Shown here one piece after another: positions 22,613-33,691 of a stretch of DNA of 64,000 bases. How positions within the stretch are numbered: position 1 is the stretch's first letter; each line of letters opens with the position of its first letter. The notes below the pieces were generated by a model. That model saw only the letters and a list, made by a program, of their open reading frames with translations. It had not been told where the DNA came from and did not search any database. A program made the position numbers and the translations under genes. This DNA is from Aradus depressus (taxonomy: Eukaryota; Arthropoda; Insecta; Hemiptera; Aradidae): the NCBI GenBank assembly GCA_963662175.1, contig OY759224.1:10280550-10344549 (forward strand), in the 5' to 3' direction.

Positions 22613-22967
22613 CTAAATGTTTCTGAGATGGCTAGGTTCGATTCCCACAGGATCAGCTAAAAATCCTTCTCTGGCCCCCAGTTGGACCGTTCCTTCCAGA
22701 TACTGACCCCCAATGCCAAAAAGAGGAGGCAATCTGCACTCCCTCTCTCCGACACCAAGCGACAGCTCCGTCGGGAACCAGTCCTGTGACTCGACATACA
22801 GGAAGCGCGTCAAGCTTCGGAGAGACCGGGCTAGTTCTCTGTCTACTGTTTCTAGGCTGAGCAAAGTGCAGACGCCAAATACTGCAAGAGAACAAATTGT
22901 CTCCGCTTGCTTATTGCAGGGGATCAATCAGTCTCCGCTTGCTTATTTACTACTAAAAAAAAACTAA
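22613..22967. other. GC-richer island inside internal region 1
   Basis: This 355-bp stretch is visibly richer in G and C than the element around it. It contains GGTTCGATTCCCAC (box-B like), overlapping ORFs on both strands with no known domain, and a short direct repeat (GTCTCCGCTTGCTTATT, twice). The identical stretch is in copy 2 at 27719-28073. It may be a captured host or SINE segment. I cannot identify its source. Confidence 0.5.
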
Positions 22968-23068
22968 TATACTTCATTTATTCTACTCTTTCATTCTCGG
23001 TTATTTACTAATAATCTCAAATCAAAAAGAAATCTAATTAAAAAAAAAATCTTATCTATATTAACTAG

Positions 23069-23161
23069 GGATCCTTTAGATGGATCCGGTTTAGAATTTC
23101 TAAACTGGGTTGTCTACTTCATGTTCCCGTTCGATCTAGCTATCGATCCTGCTTGATCGAT
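23069..23161. other. Cluster of three short stem-loops
   Basis: In order: GGATCC repeated 7 bases apart (23069-23087); GTTTAGAA-T-TTCTAAAC (23089-23105), a perfect 8+8 palindrome; and ATCGATC-CTGCTT-GATCGAT (23142-23161). The set is conserved in internal copy 2 at about 28174-28266. In minus-strand sense it lies downstream of the gag-like ORF. Confidence 0.5.
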
Positions 23162-23437
23162 TCAAACGAATGAACGAACTAATGTTCATCACAACAATAG
23201 AATACACGTAAACATAACAATTATGCAATTTACAAAGCAACAACACTTCCCAGATATCTCAACACCTTCAATATCAACACAACCATTACAATAAACAACA
23301 AAAGTAATTATAACTAATAATAAATTTCATTCATCTAAATATATATTCATTTATTCTTTTCATTTATCCTCAGTTTTGTCAGTTTTCTGTCTAAAGTTTT
23401 GGTTTGTCTGTCTGTCAGTCTATAACTCATTCGAGTT

Positions 23438-23550
23438 TCAAAAATAGTTACTTACTGTAAGTTCGGCTGATGCAATTAAATAATTACAGAGCCTTAGATG
23501 AGTCCCCTGCTTTTTCTTAATGCCGCGCCGAATAATGTCTTCAAATATCT

Positions 23551-23584
<34 letters not shown>

Positions 23585-24295
23585 ACTAAATAGAATTTTA
23601 CGTAGTCTGTCTGTCAGTACTGCGTCATTTTTCTCATTTCCCCTTATTTCATAAATTTTCACTTCAGTTTTTCTGTATTGTATTCTAAAAATGTCTTCCA
23701 CCTGGTAACTAGTCTCATGTAAATTCTTTCTTAAATAATTTTTCCATTCATGCACAACAGTCATACTATCATATTTTCTTAATTCTACCTTAGTTTGCAC
23801 TAACTGATAATTCATTATAATTTCTCCCTTGGAAAGAAATTTTCTTACTGATTTTACTCTACTTTGGAAATTCCTTTTAACTGTTAAATCTGTCCTTTCA
23901 CTTTCTAAGCTATTTCTAGAACTAATTTCCGAGACTATTTTGACTTCCTCTACTAAATTTTCTAAGTTTGTTTCTTTTTCTACTTCTACAGTTTGAACCT
24001 TTCTCTCTTTGCTCTTATTTTCAATATTTTCTACATTTTTTTGATCTTCTATATTCTCTATACTATTATCACATCTTTCGTTTACATTCAGATTCCTTTC
24101 GGAATTGCCTATGCTCCTACTTGAATTTTCCCTCACATTTTCTATGTCTTTTCTACTTTCGTTAATCATCCTACTTAATATTTGATTCTGTTCGTCAATC
24201 TTACTACTTAAATTTGTCTCTAAATTTTTTATGCTTCTCATCATAAGTTCCATGAATTGGTCCATTTTATCTGATTGCTCTTTAGTGAGCTTCAT
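23438..24295 (-). CDS. Gag-like coiled-coil protein with poly-glycine tract (copy 1)
   Basis: The product has 285 residues. Residues 1 to ~45 form a likely amphipathic coiled coil (MKLTKEQSDKMDQF, then NLETNLSSKIDEQNQIL). An acidic, asparagine-rich linker follows. A basic central domain (about 140-235) contains KFLSKGEI and HEWKNYLRKNL. A run of 33 C on the plus strand (23552-23584) then codes for 11 glycines, and about 35 residues follow. There is no zinc knuckle, protease or polymerase motif. The position just after the presumed primer site fits Gag of a gag-only (TR-GAG/LARD-like) element. The function is inferred from position and shape, not homology. The frame after the glycine tract depends on the length of the homopolymer. 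Confidence 0.6.
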
Positions 24296-24627
24296 TTTAA
24301 ATAATAACTTTAATATCTCGAATTCAAAAAAAAAATTATCAATATGAATTTAAAAATATTTTGGTTCAATATTTTTTTTTTTTGTATATAAACAAAAATT
24401 CATGTAGTATATTCCCCTCTCTCCAAACGAAACTCAAATTTCCTCATGGCCCCTATTTCCTGATTTTACTTACAATGCAACTTTAGGCTTATTTAATCTT
24501 TGTATAAAATAAAAAAAATTTCGGTGACTCTAGACGAGTTATTTATTAACCTACAATGTTAGACTTTTATTACTTATATTAAATTTTAAACAAATAAACT
24601 GCAAACAAAAAAATCAAGAGATAAAAT

Positions 24628-24645
24628 CCCTCACAAGAGATGCCA
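24628..24645 (-). promoter_or_regulatory. Candidate primer-binding site (copy 1 internal)
   Basis: In minus-strand sense, three bases after the LTR end (CA), the sequence reads TGGCATCTCTTGTGAGGG. TGG pairs with the CCA end of a tRNA, and the following bases could pair with an acceptor and T-stem. The tRNA species was not identified. The same site is at 30229-30246. Confidence 0.45.
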
Positions 24646-24648
24646 TAG

Positions 24649-26295
24649 TGAAGGGCTTCTTGTTCTCCTTCTTTATATTAATAATAAAATAAATCATATT
24701 TGACTGATTTTAAATTTTGATGAAGTTAATTTACTAAAAAAATGAATTATAAATTGATTAATGGAGTGAAGCTCCCAAGGAAAAACTATGTCATAAATAA
24801 CTCTACCAAAAATTTTACAATTACGTTAATTGTACCAATCCAAAAAGAAAATCAAATTATGTTTCCCGAGTAAAAAATGCATTATTACTTCTTCTGTCCC
24901 GATTAATTGGTACATACCTCTAAGGCGTAGTCCGTGGGGCCCCATGAGTTTCGAAATTTGAATTTCGTTGAGAGAGATTTGGGGAAATTAAAAGAAATTA
25001 AAACATGGTTATAAATAAATTGGCTTTACTAAAATAAATTTTATGACTTTGAAAAATTGAAGTGGCCATATTGAAAAATTTATATACAAAAATGGATACT
25101 ACCTTGTGACGTCACACTTGAAACATATATACAATAAATTTTACTTTTTAACATAAAAATTGGAGTCCACACTCTCTCCACATCCCTTCAATCTTTTACC
25201 GGTCACTTTTACTCACTTTTAATTGTTTACTCACTACTTTTCACACATTTCAACAAAAAAAACAGAGACCAGTCTCTCAACGGTTCCACCTCTACCAGAA
25301 CCCAGCATAGACTGCCCAAACTGCCTCCGCACGGAATTATGGGTAGCAAATTCGAGTTTCTTTTTTCTGTTGTCTCTTGTTTTACTTCTAAATATTAATA
25401 TTTTTTGGTGTTTTCTCTCCTTTCTTCCGTTTCTTCTCTTTTCTAAATTGTCATCTTAATTTTCTGTAACTTTTCTTTTTAATTTTGCCTTCTTCATTTC
25501 TCGAAAACAGTGTTTAAAGTTTGTGGTATACACTTTCGGATCACTTGTATTATTTCAGATGGGATCCGGCCTAGTTGATTCGATGTATTTTAGAACTGAC
25601 CGTTTCTTCAAAATTTACTACTGGCTTTTCTTTCTGATGTGGGCAGTTTTTCTCTTCTTTTTCTTCTTTAATCTTTTCTTAATAATTAACTGTCTTTTCC
25701 TAAAATTTTCACAACCTTCTACCGACTCGTTTTTTAATTATTGACCTTTTCTTAATTTTGCTTATAATTTCCTGAAATTTTCTTCATTCCTTCTTCTTTT
25801 AGCTGTTTCATTTTGTTCCTGGGTGCTAAATTAATCCCTTCTGAAAATTTAGTTTCCTTTTGAAGTCGGTGGATCTTGTAATTATTATTTAAAATGTTTG
25901 TTGATAACTGTAAGGTTAGGCCTTCAGCCACCTTTTCTTCCTTTTAAAGTTATTCTTACTTTCTTCTTAAACTTGTTTTGTTCTTCAGATTTCCATTTTC
26001 TTTTCTTCTTTCTTAATTTTCTTTCTTCTTTTACTTTGATTTCGTCTTCTAAATGGGTTTAATATAAATGTATCGTTGCTAATAAATCCGTTGCCTTGGC
26101 AACGGGCTTGTTTATATTACATTGCCTTCTCCTATTTTTTCTGGAACGAAAATTGTGTTTCTAGAATCACAATTTTTGTTCCAAAGGTTCCCTCTTCATC
26201 TGTTTTATCCTGGTCCTTTTTCCGCCTTCATCCACTCCTGTCGTCCTCCAATTGGTCGTCGTGAACCGGCACTTTTGGGTGTCTCTACGCTCACA
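24649..26295 (-). repeat. LTR copy 2 (shared middle LTR)
   Basis: It is 1647 bp, one A shorter than the others in an AAAAATTTT run near 25700. It serves as 5' LTR of one unit and 3' LTR of the other. Confidence 0.88.
26088..26105. promoter_or_regulatory. X-box-like palindrome in LTR 2
   Basis: Identical to the palindrome at 20982-20999, at the same offset in the LTR. Confidence 0.45.
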
Positions 26296-27718
26296 AACCA
26301 CCTCAACAAAAATTCATCTCGCACCTGTCACTTCACTTCATTCCCCACTGTCATTTACAACAAATTTACATTAAACAAAAAAAATTCTTTACACACTAAT
26401 TATAAACTGAGCTCAGTCCTTTACAATTTGGACGAGCGGAAGACAAATAAAATTGTCTTTTAAATTTCATATATAAAAAAAATGTTGAACATATTATTAC
26501 CTAAATGCAAACTTTACTGTAATTAATATCCTTTGGACATATGTCCCAAAACAAACCAAATTTATATTTAATTATAATATTGCCGCTTCACCACTTAATA
26601 TCTTTTCTTACTTTCCATCTTTCATTCTATCTTAATCTCAAAAAAAAATTTATATTCTACTTCAAATCATAAATAAAAAAAATAATAATTGGGTTGCTTT
26701 TCTAAATTCAGTTCCTCATTCCTCATCATCATTTTCTAAATATTTCTTCACATATCTTTGGTTCAAATAAAATTCAACTTCCTATGACATCTTCTCAAGT
26801 TCCAAATCCCCCCTTACAAAGTATAAATATTCCTTATCCTATTATTTCGACGTTACCTAGGCCTTCGCCCATTCCCTAACTCCTCCTATAGCTCAAAAAA
26901 AAAAAAAAAAAAAAACTTCAACTTCTTAATCTCAAAAAAAAAAAATCCCTAATAACTTCTTATATCATCGTAGATTATTATTCTCATATATCGTCGCAGA
27001 AAATGTGGATCCTCCCTTCCTTGGGTAGGCTATCTCACAAAAAATATAAATATCTAGCTATCTATTCTCTAATAGCTCTAACTTCCAAATAACTTCCTCA
27101 ATATCTAAGTTTTCAGTAACGTCTGGTAAGTCTCAAAGAAAAAATTATCCCTATGCATTCCAATTATTTTATTATTAATCATATTATATCCCCTTTTATC
27201 TCAAACAAACATATCTAGATGAAACTATTTATAAAATTCTTAATTCTTCCCGCGAATAATCATCATCTTTTCATTCTCTACCCTTAAAAAAAAATCGTCG
27301 ACTCCGTATATATTAACTTGCCATCATATCCACTAATCTTCCATTTCCTACGGTCTTACATTTTTCATTAAATCCTAATTCAATTGTTACATATTTAGTT
27401 CAAAACACAAAAAAAAATTTATAATATAATTATTTTAAAGTAAACAAATTCCTACATACTATCGCGATCATCCACTCTTAATCCTTTTATACTAGCATAC
27501 ATTCCTCTAATCCTAAATTAACACATCTACACTATATACAAATAAAATCATAAAAAAATGCAAAATAATACAAAAACCCCTCCTGTGTATTGTGTAAGTT
27601 GAGTAATGTAAAATGATTTCGTTTCTTAATGTTGTGTTGTCCGTACGGTGTAACATAAATGTATCAAATAAATCATAAATCCCCGTAATAATGTATGTTT
27701 TATGTGTATTAGCTTTGT

Positions 27719-28073
27719 CTAAATGTTTCTGAGATGGCTAGGTTCGATTCCCACAGGATCAGCTAAAAATCCTTCTCTGGCCCCCAGTTGGACCGTTCCT
27801 TCCAGATACTGACCCCCAATGCCAAAAAGAGGAGGCAATCTGCACTCCCTCTCTCCGACACCAAGCGACAGCTCCGTCGGGAACCAGTCCTGTGACTCGA
27901 CATACAGGAAGCGCGTCAAGCTTCGGAGAGACCGGGCTAGTTCTCTGTCTACTGTTTCTAGGCTGAGCAAAGTGCAGACGCCAAATACTGCAAGAGAACA
28001 AATTGTCTCCGCTTGCTTATTGCAGGGGATCAATCAGTCTCCGCTTGCTTATTTACTACTAAAAAAAAACTAA
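27719..28073. other. GC-richer island inside internal region 2
   Basis: Identical, as far as I can see, to 22613-22967. Its conservation in both internal regions shows that it belonged to the element before the tandem arrangement formed. Confidence 0.5.
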
Positions 28074-28635
28074 TATACTTCATTTATTCTACTCTTTCAT
28101 TCTCGGTTATTTACTAATAATCTCAAATCAAAAAGAAATCTAATTAAAAAAAAAATCTTATCTATATTAACTAGGGATCCTTTAGATGGATCCGGTTTAG
28201 AATTTCTAAACTGGGTTGTCTACTTCATGTTCCCGTTCGATCTAGCTATCGATCCTGCTTGATCGATTCAAACGAATGAACGAACTAATGTTCATCACAA
28301 CAATAGAATACACGTAAACATAACAATTATGCAATTTACAAAGCAACAACACTTCCCAGATATCTCAACACCTTCAATATCAACACAACCATTACAATAA
28401 ACAACAAAAGTAATTATAACTAATAATAAATTTCATTCATCTAAATATATATTCATTTATTCTTTTCATTTATCCTCAGTTTTGTCAGTTTTCTGTCTAA
28501 AGTTTTGGTTTGTCTGTCTGTCAGTCTATAACTCATTCGAGTTTCAAAAATAGTTACTTACTGTAAGTTCGGCTGATGCAATTAAATAATTACAGAGCCT
28601 TAGATGAGTCCCCTGCTTTTTCTTAATGCCGCGCC

Positions 28636-29140
28636 GAATAATGTCTTCAAATATCTTCCCCCCCCCCTCCCCCCCCCCCCCCACTAAATAGAATTTTACG
28701 TAGTCTGTCTGTCAGTACTGCGTCATTTTTCTCATTTCCCCTTATTTCATAAATTTTCACTTCAGTTTTTCTGTATTGTATTCTAAAAATGTCTTCCACC
28801 TGGTAACTAGTCTCATGTAAATTCTTTCTTAAATAATTTTTCCATTCATGCACAACAGTCATACTATCATATTTTCTTAATTCTACCTTAGTTTGCACTA
28901 ACTGATAATTCATTATAATTTCTCCCTTGGAAAGAAATTTTCTTACTGATTTTACTCTACTTTGGAAATTCCTTTTAACTGTTAAATCTGTCCTTTCACT
29001 TTCTAAGCTATTTCTAGAACTAATTTCCGAGACTATTTTGACTTCCTCTACTAAATTTTCTAAGTTTGTTTCTTTTTCTACTTCTACAGTTTGAACCTTT
29101 CTCTCTTTGCTCTTATTTTCAATATTTTCTACATTTTTTT
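28636..29140 (-). repeat. 505-bp internal duplication in gag-like ORF (copy 2)
   Basis: The segment GAATAATGTC...TACATTTTTTT occurs once in copy 1 but twice in tandem here: 28636-29140, then again from 29141. The join (TTTTTTT-GAATAATG) uses a short match with the normal TTTTTTTGATC. Each duplicate has its own C run: 10 C, T, 14 C at 28658-28682, and 23 C at 29163-29185. The duplicated 3' piece keeps an 88-codon gag-like frame (28913 to 28647). Confidence 0.85.
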
Positions 29141-29896
29141 GAATAATGTCTTCAAATATCTTCCCCCCCCCCCCCCCCCCCCCCCACTAAATAGAATTTT
29201 ACGTAGTCTGTCTGTCAGTACTGCGTCATTTTTCTCATTTCCCCTTATTTCATAAATTTTCACTTCAGTTTTTCTGTATTGTATTCTAAAAATGTCTTCC
29301 ACCTGGTAACTAGTCTCATGTAAATTCTTTCTTAAATAATTTTTCCATTCATGCACAACAGTCATACTATCATATTTTCTTAATTCTACCTTAGTTTGCA
29401 CTAACTGATAATTCATTATAATTTCTCCCTTGGAAAGAAATTTTCTTACTGATTTTACTCTACTTTGGAAATTCCTTTTAACTGTTAAATCTGTCCTTTC
29501 ACTTTCTAAGCTATTTCTAGAACTAATTTCCGAGACTATTTTGACTTCCTCTACTAAATTTTCTAAGTTTGTTTCTTTTTCTACTTCTACAGTTTGAACC
29601 TTTCTCTCTTTGCTCTTATTTTCAATATTTTCTACATTTTTTTGATCTTCTATATTCTCTATACTATTATCACATCTTTCGTTTACATTCAGATTCCTTT
29701 CGGAATTGCCTATGCTCCTACTTGAATTTTCCCTCACATTTTCTATGTCTTTTCTACTTTCGTTAATCATCCTACTTAATATTTGATTCTGTTCGTCAAT
29801 CTTACTACTTAAATTTGTCTCTAAATTTTTTATGCTTCTCATCATAAGTTCCATGAATTGGTCCATTTTATCTGATTGCTCTTTAGTGAGCTTCAT
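29129..29896 (-). pseudogene. Gag-like ORF copy 2, rearranged after the glycine tract
   Basis: The first ~240 residues appear the same as copy 1 (coiled coil, acidic linker, basic domain). The C run is 23 here instead of 33, which changes the frame. The glycines are followed by RYLKTLFKKM, and the frame ends inside the duplicated segment, giving 255 residues. The downstream duplicate repeats the basic domain without a coiled coil. Copy 1 is the better reference for the intact product. Confidence 0.6.
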
Positions 29897-30228
29897 TTTA
29901 AATAATAACTTTAATATCTCGAATTCAAAAAAAAAATTATCAATATGAATTTAAAAATATTTTGGTTCAATATTTTTTTTTTTTGTATATAAACAAAAAT
30001 TCATGTAGTATATTCCCCTCTCTCCAAACGAAACTCAAATTTCCTCATGGCCCCTATTTCCTGATTTTACTTACAATGCAACTTTAGGCTTATTTAATCT
30101 TTGTATAAAATAAAAAAAATTTCGGTGACTCTAGACGAGTTATTTATTAACCTACAATGTTAGACTTTTATTACTTATATTAAATTTTAAACAAATAAAC
30201 TGCAAACAAAAAAATCAAGAGATAAAAT

Positions 30229-30246
30229 CCCTCACAAGAGATGCCA
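30229..30246 (-). promoter_or_regulatory. Candidate primer-binding site (copy 2 internal)
   Basis: Same sequence and spacing from the LTR as 24628-24645. Confidence 0.45.
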
Positions 30247-30249
30247 TAG

Positions 30250-31897
30250 TGAAGGGCTTCTTGTTCTCCTTCTTTATATTAATAATAAAATAAATCATAT
30301 TTGACTGATTTTAAATTTTGATGAAGTTAATTTACTAAAAAAATGAATTATAAATTGATTAATGGAGTGAAGCTCCCAAGGAAAAACTATGTCATAAATA
30401 ACTCTACCAAAAATTTTACAATTACGTTAATTGTACCAATCCAAAAAGAAAATCAAATTATGTTTCCCGAGTAAAAAATGCATTATTACTTCTTCTGTCC
30501 CGATTAATTGGTACATACCTCTAAGGCGTAGTCCGTGGGGCCCCATGAGTTTCGAAATTTGAATTTCGTTGAGAGAGATTTGGGGAAATTAAAAGAAATT
30601 AAAACATGGTTATAAATAAATTGGCTTTACTAAAATAAATTTTATGACTTTGAAAAATTGAAGTGGCCATATTGAAAAATTTATATACAAAAATGGATAC
30701 TACCTTGTGACGTCACACTTGAAACATATATACAATAAATTTTACTTTTTAACATAAAAATTGGAGTCCACACTCTCTCCACATCCCTTCAATCTTTTAC
30801 CGGTCACTTTTACTCACTTTTAATTGTTTACTCACTACTTTTCACACATTTCAACAAAAAAAACAGAGACCAGTCTCTCAACGGTTCCACCTCTACCAGA
30901 ACCCAGCATAGACTGCCCAAACTGCCTCCGCACGGAATTATGGGTAGCAAATTCGAGTTTCTTTTTTCTGTTGTCTCTTGTTTTACTTCTAAATATTAAT
31001 ATTTTTTGGTGTTTTCTCTCCTTTCTTCCGTTTCTTCTCTTTTCTAAATTGTCATCTTAATTTTCTGTAACTTTTCTTTTTAATTTTGCCTTCTTCATTT
31101 CTCGAAAACAGTGTTTAAAGTTTGTGGTATACACTTTCGGATCACTTGTATTATTTCAGATGGGATCCGGCCTAGTTGATTCGATGTATTTTAGAACTGA
31201 CCGTTTCTTCAAAATTTACTACTGGCTTTTCTTTCTGATGTGGGCAGTTTTTCTCTTCTTTTTCTTCTTTAATCTTTTCTTAATAATTAACTGTCTTTTC
31301 CTAAAAATTTTCACAACCTTCTACCGACTCGTTTTTTAATTATTGACCTTTTCTTAATTTTGCTTATAATTTCCTGAAATTTTCTTCATTCCTTCTTCTT
31401 TTAGCTGTTTCATTTTGTTCCTGGGTGCTAAATTAATCCCTTCTGAAAATTTAGTTTCCTTTTGAAGTTGGTGGATCTTGTAATTATTATTTAAAATGTT
31501 TGTTGATAACTGTAAGGTTAGGCCTTCAGCCACCTTTTCTTCCTTTTAAAGTTATTCTTACTTTCTTCTTAAACTTGTTTTGTTCTTCAGATTTCCATTT
31601 TCTTTTCTTCTTTCTTAATTTTCTTTCTTCTTTTACTTTGATTTCGTCTTCTAAATGGGTTTAATATAAATGTATCGTTGCTAATAAATCCGTTGCCTTG
31701 GCAACGGGCTTGTTTATATTACATTGCCTTCTCCTATTTTTTCTGGAACGAAAATTGTGTTTCTAGAATCACAATTTTTGTTCCAAAGGTTCCCTCTTCA
31801 TCTGTTTTATCCTGGTCCTTTTTCCGCCTTCATCCACTCCTGTCGTCCTCCAATTGGTCGTCGTGAACCGGCACTTTTGGGTGTCTCTACGCTCACA
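30250..31897 (-). repeat. LTR copy 3 (5' LTR of array in minus sense)
   Basis: It is 1648 bp. It is unique in having TTGAAGTTGG where the others have TTGAAGTCGG near 31466. Similarity to the other copies stops after GCTCACA-AACC, which marks the outer boundary. The bases beyond (AACCGATC) do not duplicate the bases before 19542. Confidence 0.88.
31690..31707. promoter_or_regulatory. X-box-like palindrome in LTR 3
   Basis: Identical to 20982-20999. As this is the outer upstream LTR in minus sense, a functional site here would drive the array. Confidence 0.45.
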
Positions 31898-33011
31898 AAC
31901 CGATCATTTCATGTCAAAACTTTAGTTAGCCATCTTTTCATCTTTTATATATCTCCTTTAAATTGTTTTCCCGCACTCAGTCCTAGGCCTTGTGGGATTT
32001 TTCCTCAAATTTTACTTTGCTATTTTGTTTGTAATCTTTATATAGTATATTATATCAATAATTGTAATAATTACATTGTCTATTTAATGTTGTCTTACTG
32101 TACACAGAATATTGTATAATTTGAAAAAATAAAAACTTAGAAAAAATAATAATAATAAATGTTTAAAGTAAGTACAAATTATTGTGTTTGTTTTACATGT
32201 AATTGTAACTATAAATAACTATGTTGAACTATGTAAGGATGTTACAATATGTTCATTACAATAAACACTATGTTATTTATTTTAAAAGGTCTCTAGTACA
32301 CTTATTTGTCCGGGTTCAATATGCCTCAGAGTACTGGCTCAGACCTCACGTTGGGCTTATTTAAACCTTTTTTGTCGGTCTGCGTCCTCGTTGCTCTGAA
32401 TATCGGAATGTCCGTAGACCCATTAAAGTCTTTCTTGTAGTTTCCTTAAGAAGTTTAACTTATTAGCCATTATCCATTTCTAATTTTGATCTTTTTTCAG
32501 CGTCATCGAGTGCTTGGAGTTCTGGAGTCGCAGAATATTCTGCATCTCTTCCATGTCTCTATTCATTACTTCTCTTTATGAATTAACTAAGAATTGAGGT
32601 TTGGGCCACTTTGCAACACTCCACTATGAACTCAAGACTTTGTTAGTTATCCACAAATTGTTTGCGCACAAATCACACTTAGATTAGAAGACTCTGTCAC
32701 AAAAACCTGTTTCTATAAACAAAATTACGAGATTAAGTATATGTTTAAAATTTCACCGAAGTATAAATTGCTTTAGCTTAAACATATTTTTATATCTCAA
32801 TTATTTAGAAGATTACGTATAACTTTCCTTCCAGGAAATAACAAAGAAGAAGAGTACTTCATAATTTATTTTTCTAAAAAAAAACTTAAGCTGAGCTTAT
32901 CTTTCCTCGTTGTAAAACCACAATTATTAAATTAATTTTTCTGAGATTAAAAAGTTTTCAACTTGAAATTTTTAATGCTGAAAGGGAGAGTGTATAATAC
33001 AAATCTATTTC
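31898..33011. other. AT-rich stretch, no supported gene
   Basis: Short ORFs have no recognisable domain. A slightly less AT-rich patch (32280-32660) shows no repeat block that I recognise. Confidence 0.4.
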
Positions 33012-33580
33012 TTTGTTATGAATTGATTGATTATATTATATTATTCTAATAATATATAGTGTATTATGTCTGATTAATGAAACACTTAATTTGCTTATTT
33101 CTATATAATCAAATAAGATTTGATTCTTCAATGAAATATTATTTCTACTTGTAAAATCTTATAATATTTTTACCGAATAAATTATTTATTGTTCGATTGT
33201 TATGAATTGTTTCACTGCCTTTATTATATAATTCTAATGAAATATAGTACAAAATGCCTAATAAATAACACACTTGATCAGCTCATTTCTATATAATCAA
33301 CTAACATTACTTGAATGAATAAATTAAATATTAGTTATACCAGTAAAATCTTATAATATTTTTACCGAATAAATTATTTATTGTTCGATTGTTATGAATT
33401 TTTTTGTTGTTTATATTATTCTAATAAAATATATTGTATTATGCCTGATTAATGAAACACTTAATCTGCTTGTGATCTACATAATTAAATAAGATTACTT
33501 GATTCTTGAAAGAAATACTATTTCTACTTGTAAAATCTTATAATATTTTTACTGAATAAATTATTTATTGTTTGTTTTAT
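33012..33580. repeat. AT-rich satellite, three ~190-bp units
   Basis: The block AAAATCTTATAATATTTTTA followed by CCGAATAAATTATTTATTG recurs at 33153, 33345 and 33532, a period of 192 then 187 bp. Other unit landmarks (TGCCTGATTAATGAAACACTT, TCTATATAATCAA) keep the same spacing. Units 1 and 3 are more alike than unit 2. Confidence 0.8.
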
Positions 33581-33691
33581 GATAAGAAATGTTGTATGTA
33601 TAATATTATGTGCAGCTATATTATCTCCCATTTATCATCCGAGTTCAAAACATATTTATACAGAAACTCATAGTGTGGGATCCATACTACA

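Larger units (their letters stand above)
19542..31897 (-). mobile_element. Gag-only LTR retroelement, tandem LTR-int-LTR-int-LTR
   Basis: Three near-identical copies of a ~1648-bp segment (19542, 24649 and 30250 onward) alternate with two internal regions (21190-24648 and 26296-30249). Read on the minus strand each long segment begins TGTGAGC and ends CCCTTCA, the TG...CA form of LTRs. A TGG-starting candidate primer site follows each upstream LTR after a 3-base gap. The only sizeable ORF is gag-like; no protease, reverse transcriptase, RNase H or integrase is present, so the element is non-autonomous. LTRs that share flanks like this arise by unequal LTR recombination. No matching target duplication was found. 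An assembly artefact cannot be excluded. Confidence 0.85.

Noticed and set aside
22713..22967. Plus-strand 84-codon ORF in the internal region
   Set aside because: It overlaps two other ORFs in the GC-richer island, none with a known domain; openness follows from composition.
19542..31897. Endogenous retrovirus with env
   Set aside because: No pol or env coding could be found in either internal region; only the gag-like frame is present.
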